From Burkholderiaceae bacterium (GTDB taxonomy: Bacteria; Pseudomonadota; Gammaproteobacteria; Burkholderiales; Burkholderiaceae_C): DNA of 9,485 nucleotides. Location: positions 1 to 9,485 of the forward strand of contig JALRBF010000141.1 of NCBI GenBank assembly GCA_023262365.1, given 5' to 3'. Numbering within the stretch: position 1 is the first letter of the stretch; the number at the start of each line of letters is the position of its first letter. The position numbers and the translations under genes were made by a program. This document shows, in pieces, positions 8,087 through 9,485 of the stretch. The notes below the pieces were generated by a model, which worked only from the letters and a program-made list of their open reading frames with translations, was not told the origin of the DNA and did not search any database.

Positions 8087-8173
8087 GCAATGCGCTCCAA
8101 AAAAATTTTGGCCAGTTCATTTGAGCCAGCCGAGGCTCGTTTGATTGACGTGCGCGTCAAGCTTTGTATTGTG
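8087..8173 (-). promoter_or_regulatory. Leader/control region of the etfBA operon
   Basis: This is the largest gap in the window, between the mscS-type gene stop and the etfB start. Reading the minus strand it holds, in order, a 16-bp palindrome (8145-8160), a weak hairpin with 5-bp arms GAGCC/GGCTC (8123-8138), an A/T-rich hairpin with arms CCAAAA/TTTTGG (8097-8111, extending to the gap's edge), and the GGAG ribosome binding site (8095-8098). TTGACG within the palindrome could serve as a -35 box, but I find no convincing -10 at 16-18 bp from it, so the promoter is not placed with confidence. Confidence 0.5.
8145..8160. promoter_or_regulatory. 16-bp palindrome TTGACG-N4-CGTCAA, candidate operator
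   Basis: The plus strand reads TTGACGTGCGCGTCAA; 14 of 16 bases are symmetric (perfect 6-bp arms). Its centre is about 66 nt upstream of the etfB ATG, where an operator for a dimeric regulator would be expected. From memory, the MerR-family LiuR and TetR-family FadP/PsrA-type regulators of branched-chain and fatty-acid catabolism in proteobacteria bind palindromes near such genes, and LiuR sites carry paired ACGT-like half-sites. Assigning it to any of them is inference. Confidence 0.5.
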
Positions 8174-9049
8174 TCATACCTCGCCGCCTTGGCGCCAAAT
8201 GCGCTGCGGCATGGCCATGCCAATGCCGGCTTGGGCCAGGGCGTCCATCACCGCTTGATTGACCGCCGCGCGCACGCCCAGTTGGCCGTTTTGCGGGTCA
8301 CCAATCCAAAAGCCCAGCGTGAATTTAGGGCCGTCCAGCGTGAGTTCGGACAAAGCCGCAACCGGCGGCGGGTTTTGCAGCACGCGCGTTTGCCCTTTGG
8401 CTGCGGCCTCAAGCACCTGGGCAGCGTGCGCGGCGTTGGTGCCAGGGGCCAACACCACGTCCACGCTTAGCCACAGCAAGCTGTCACTCAGCGAGAGGTT
8501 TTCTACCCGCTCCACGGTCAGGGTTTCGTTGGGAATAACGGCCTCAACCCCCGTGTTGGCGCGCAGCGTGGTGCAGCGCGCGCGAATATCGGTGACTTGC
8601 CCCTCAAAGCCGGCCACACGCACCCAGTCGCCAATGCGCACGCTGCGCTCGGCCAAAATCACAAAGCCGCTGATGTAGTTTGAGGCCAGTTTTTGCAAAC
8701 CCAGCCCGATGCCCACGCCAATGGCGCCAGAGACCACGGCCAGCGCAGTCAGGTCAATGCCCACCATGGACAAGGCCAACAACGCCGCCACCACGGCCAA
8801 CAGGGCGCGAAACGCGTTGCTCACCATTTTGCGCAGCGACAAGTCAGCCGGCGGCACCCACGCCAGCAAGCGCCGCTCAAGGCGCCGCCCCAGGCGCCAC
8901 ACCAGCCACAACGCCACCGCAGCGGCCACGGCGCTCAACATCAGGCCGGTTAGGCTGACAGGTTTGCCTCCCCAGGCAATGGTGATGCCTGAGAGTTGGT
9001 GCCAAATTCGACCCAGTAGCGCAATCCACTGGTTATCCAAGGTTTGCAT
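8174..9049 (-). CDS. MscS-family mechanosensitive ion channel (small, three TM)
   Basis: Inner-membrane channel that opens under membrane tension to release solutes during hypo-osmotic shock. The 291 residues match the small MscS class (E. coli MscS is 286). Predicted membrane segments: TM1 about 32-53, TM2 about 79-98, TM3 about 102-133 with the Gly/Ala-rich pore helix AVVSGAIGVGIGLGLQKLAS (104-123). The cytoplasmic beta domain begins VRIGDWVRVAGFEGQVTDIR (137-156) and includes the family motif VIPNETL (171-177). A C-terminal alpha/beta domain ends in MPQRIWRQGGEV. The ATG at 9049 has a strong purine-rich ribosome binding site (AGGA, 9058-9061). It is divergent from a lytic transglycosylase gene with 28 bp between starts, and 87 bp upstream of etfB on the same strand; whether it shares that operon's transcript is unknown. 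The family is clear; a specific symbol (mscS, ybdG or mscK-like) is not assigned. Confidence 0.94.
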   Translation of the reverse strand: MQTLDNQWIALLGRIWHQLSGITIAWGGKPVSLTGLMLSAVAAAVALWLVWRLGRRLERRLLAWVPPADLSLRKMVSNAFRALLAVVAALLALSMVGIDLTALAVVSGAIGVGIGLGLQKLASNYISGFVILAERSVRIGDWVRVAGFEGQVTDIRARCTTLRANTGVEAVIPNETLTVERVENLSLSDSLLWLSVDVVLAPGTNAAHAAQVLEAAAKGQTRVLQNPPPVAALSELTLDGPKFTLGFWIGDPQNGQLGVRAAVNQAVMDALAQAGIGMAMPQRIWRQGGEV

Positions 9050-9077
9050 CGCGGCCTTCCTTTCGTACCATGGGGTG
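9050..9077. promoter_or_regulatory. 28-bp divergent start region between channel and transglycosylase genes
   Basis: The minus-strand channel gene starts at 9049 and the plus-strand transglycosylase gene at 9078. The gap contains the channel gene's AGGA-type ribosome binding site (9058-9061, read on the minus strand) and only a GGGG stretch (9072-9075) as a weak site for the other gene. It is too short for two separate promoters, so each promoter should lie inside the opposite coding sequence. I could not place either promoter confidently by eye. Confidence 0.55.
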
Positions 9078-9485
9078 ATGCCGTGGCGTGGATATTACTT
9101 GGCTTTGCTGTTGGCCTTGGGTGCCGTGGCTCCCGCGCGGGCAGACTTTTTGCGTCACCCCGAGGCACAACAGGCCATGGCGCAGTGGCAGGCCCAGCTT
9201 GGGCTGCCGCTAGCGCTAGCCGAGCGTGGCTTGCGGCAAGCCAAGCACAACCCCAAGGCCAGGCGCCTGATGGGCCCGGCACCCCAAGGTCACGTGGGCA
9301 ACTGGCAGGCCTATCGGCAGCGGTTTGTTGAACCGGTGCGCATTCGTGCTGGCGTGAAAACGTGGAAACGATGGCGCACGGCGCTGCGCCGGGCCGAGCA
9401 ACGCTACGGGGTGCCGGCCCATGTCATCATCGGCGTACTTGGGGTTGAAACCCTGTACGGGCGCCACATGGGGCAGTTTGTGACG
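9078..9485 (+). CDS. mltB: MltB-type lytic murein transglycosylase, N-terminal part (cut by window end)
   Basis: Peptidoglycan-cleaving lytic transglycosylase of the MltB/Slt35 family. The frame from ATG 9078 is open to the last base, giving 136 residues without a stop, so the gene continues beyond the window. A Sec signal peptide (MPWRGYYLALLLALGAVAPARA) has a type I cleavage motif ARA before Asp23, and no lipobox Cys is present, unlike E. coli MltB. The catalytic-domain start has FVEPVRIRAGVKTWKRW (83-99), AEQRYGVPAHVIIGVLGVET (106-125) and LYGRHMGQF; Glu124 (codon 9447-9449) is the predicted catalytic acid/base. This closely follows the classical MltB pattern (VGIIGVET.YGR..G). A GTG at 9075 directly before the ATG is a possible alternative start. 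It is the second MltB-family gene here and divergent from the mechanosensitive channel. The family is near certain although only the N-terminal portion is visible. Confidence 0.92.
   Translation, partial: MPWRGYYLALLLALGAVAPARADFLRHPEAQQAMAQWQAQLGLPLALAERGLRQAKHNPKARRLMGPAPQGHVGNWQAYRQRFVEPVRIRAGVKTWKRWRTALRRAEQRYGVPAHVIIGVLGVETLYGRHMGQFVT

Noticed and set aside
8123..8138. GAGCC/GGCTC hairpin as the terminator of the channel gene
   Set aside because: The stem is 5 bp with a 6-nt loop and no adjacent U tract in the minus-strand transcript; too weak to call.
1..9485. CRISPR arrays, tRNA/rRNA genes, insertion sequences, phage or toxin-antitoxin genes
   Set aside because: I saw no regularly spaced repeats, RNA gene signatures, transposase motifs or terminal inverted repeats, and nearly every base is occupied by conserved core genes.

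Overview
This GC-rich window reads as chromosomal DNA of a betaproteobacterium, most likely order Burkholderiales and plausibly family Comamonadaceae. The evidence is the protein resemblance and the gene order: dnaK-dnaJ followed by a lytic transglycosylase, then an etfB-etfA-acyl-CoA dehydrogenase cluster. The taxonomic placement is an inference from memory of these families, not a search result. Coding density is very high. There are eight intact or nearly intact genes plus one cut at each edge, no gap longer than 87 bases, and no sign of mobile elements, tRNA/rRNA or CRISPR.

Layout. (1) Bases 1-3587, plus strand: the 3' part of dnaK, complete dnaJ, and an exported MltB-family lytic transglycosylase with a C-terminal peptidoglycan-binding domain. 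The transglycosylase starts on a TTG that overlaps the dnaJ stop, so cell-wall remodelling appears to be translationally tied to the heat-shock chaperone operon. (2) Bases 3584-8086, minus strand: a compact redox/acyl-CoA operon read etfB, etfA, ~600-residue acyl-CoA dehydrogenase, nitronate-monooxygenase-like flavoprotein. The last two overlap by GTGA. Electrons taken from an acyl-CoA by the dehydrogenase can go to the EtfAB heterodimer encoded beside it. The NMO-like flavoprotein probably acts on a related metabolite, but its substrate is unknown. (3) Bases 8087-8173: the only intergenic space that looks regulatory, with a 16-bp near-perfect palindrome and a short AU-rich hairpin over the etfB ribosome binding site. 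(4) Bases 8174-9049, minus strand: a three-TM MscS-type mechanosensitive channel. (5) Bases 9078-9485, plus strand: the N-terminal part of a second MltB-family lytic transglycosylase, cut by the window edge and divergent from the channel gene with only 28 bp between start codons.

The plus-strand chaperone operon and the minus-strand ETF operon converge with a 4-bp overlap of their final genes, leaving no room for a conventional terminator. I see no clearly unprecedented system here. The most interesting points are arrangement and regulation: the chaperone-murein hydrolase coupling, the atypical NMO-like protein coupled to an acyl-CoA dehydrogenase, the candidate operator upstream of etfBA, and the tightly divergent channel/transglycosylase pair.
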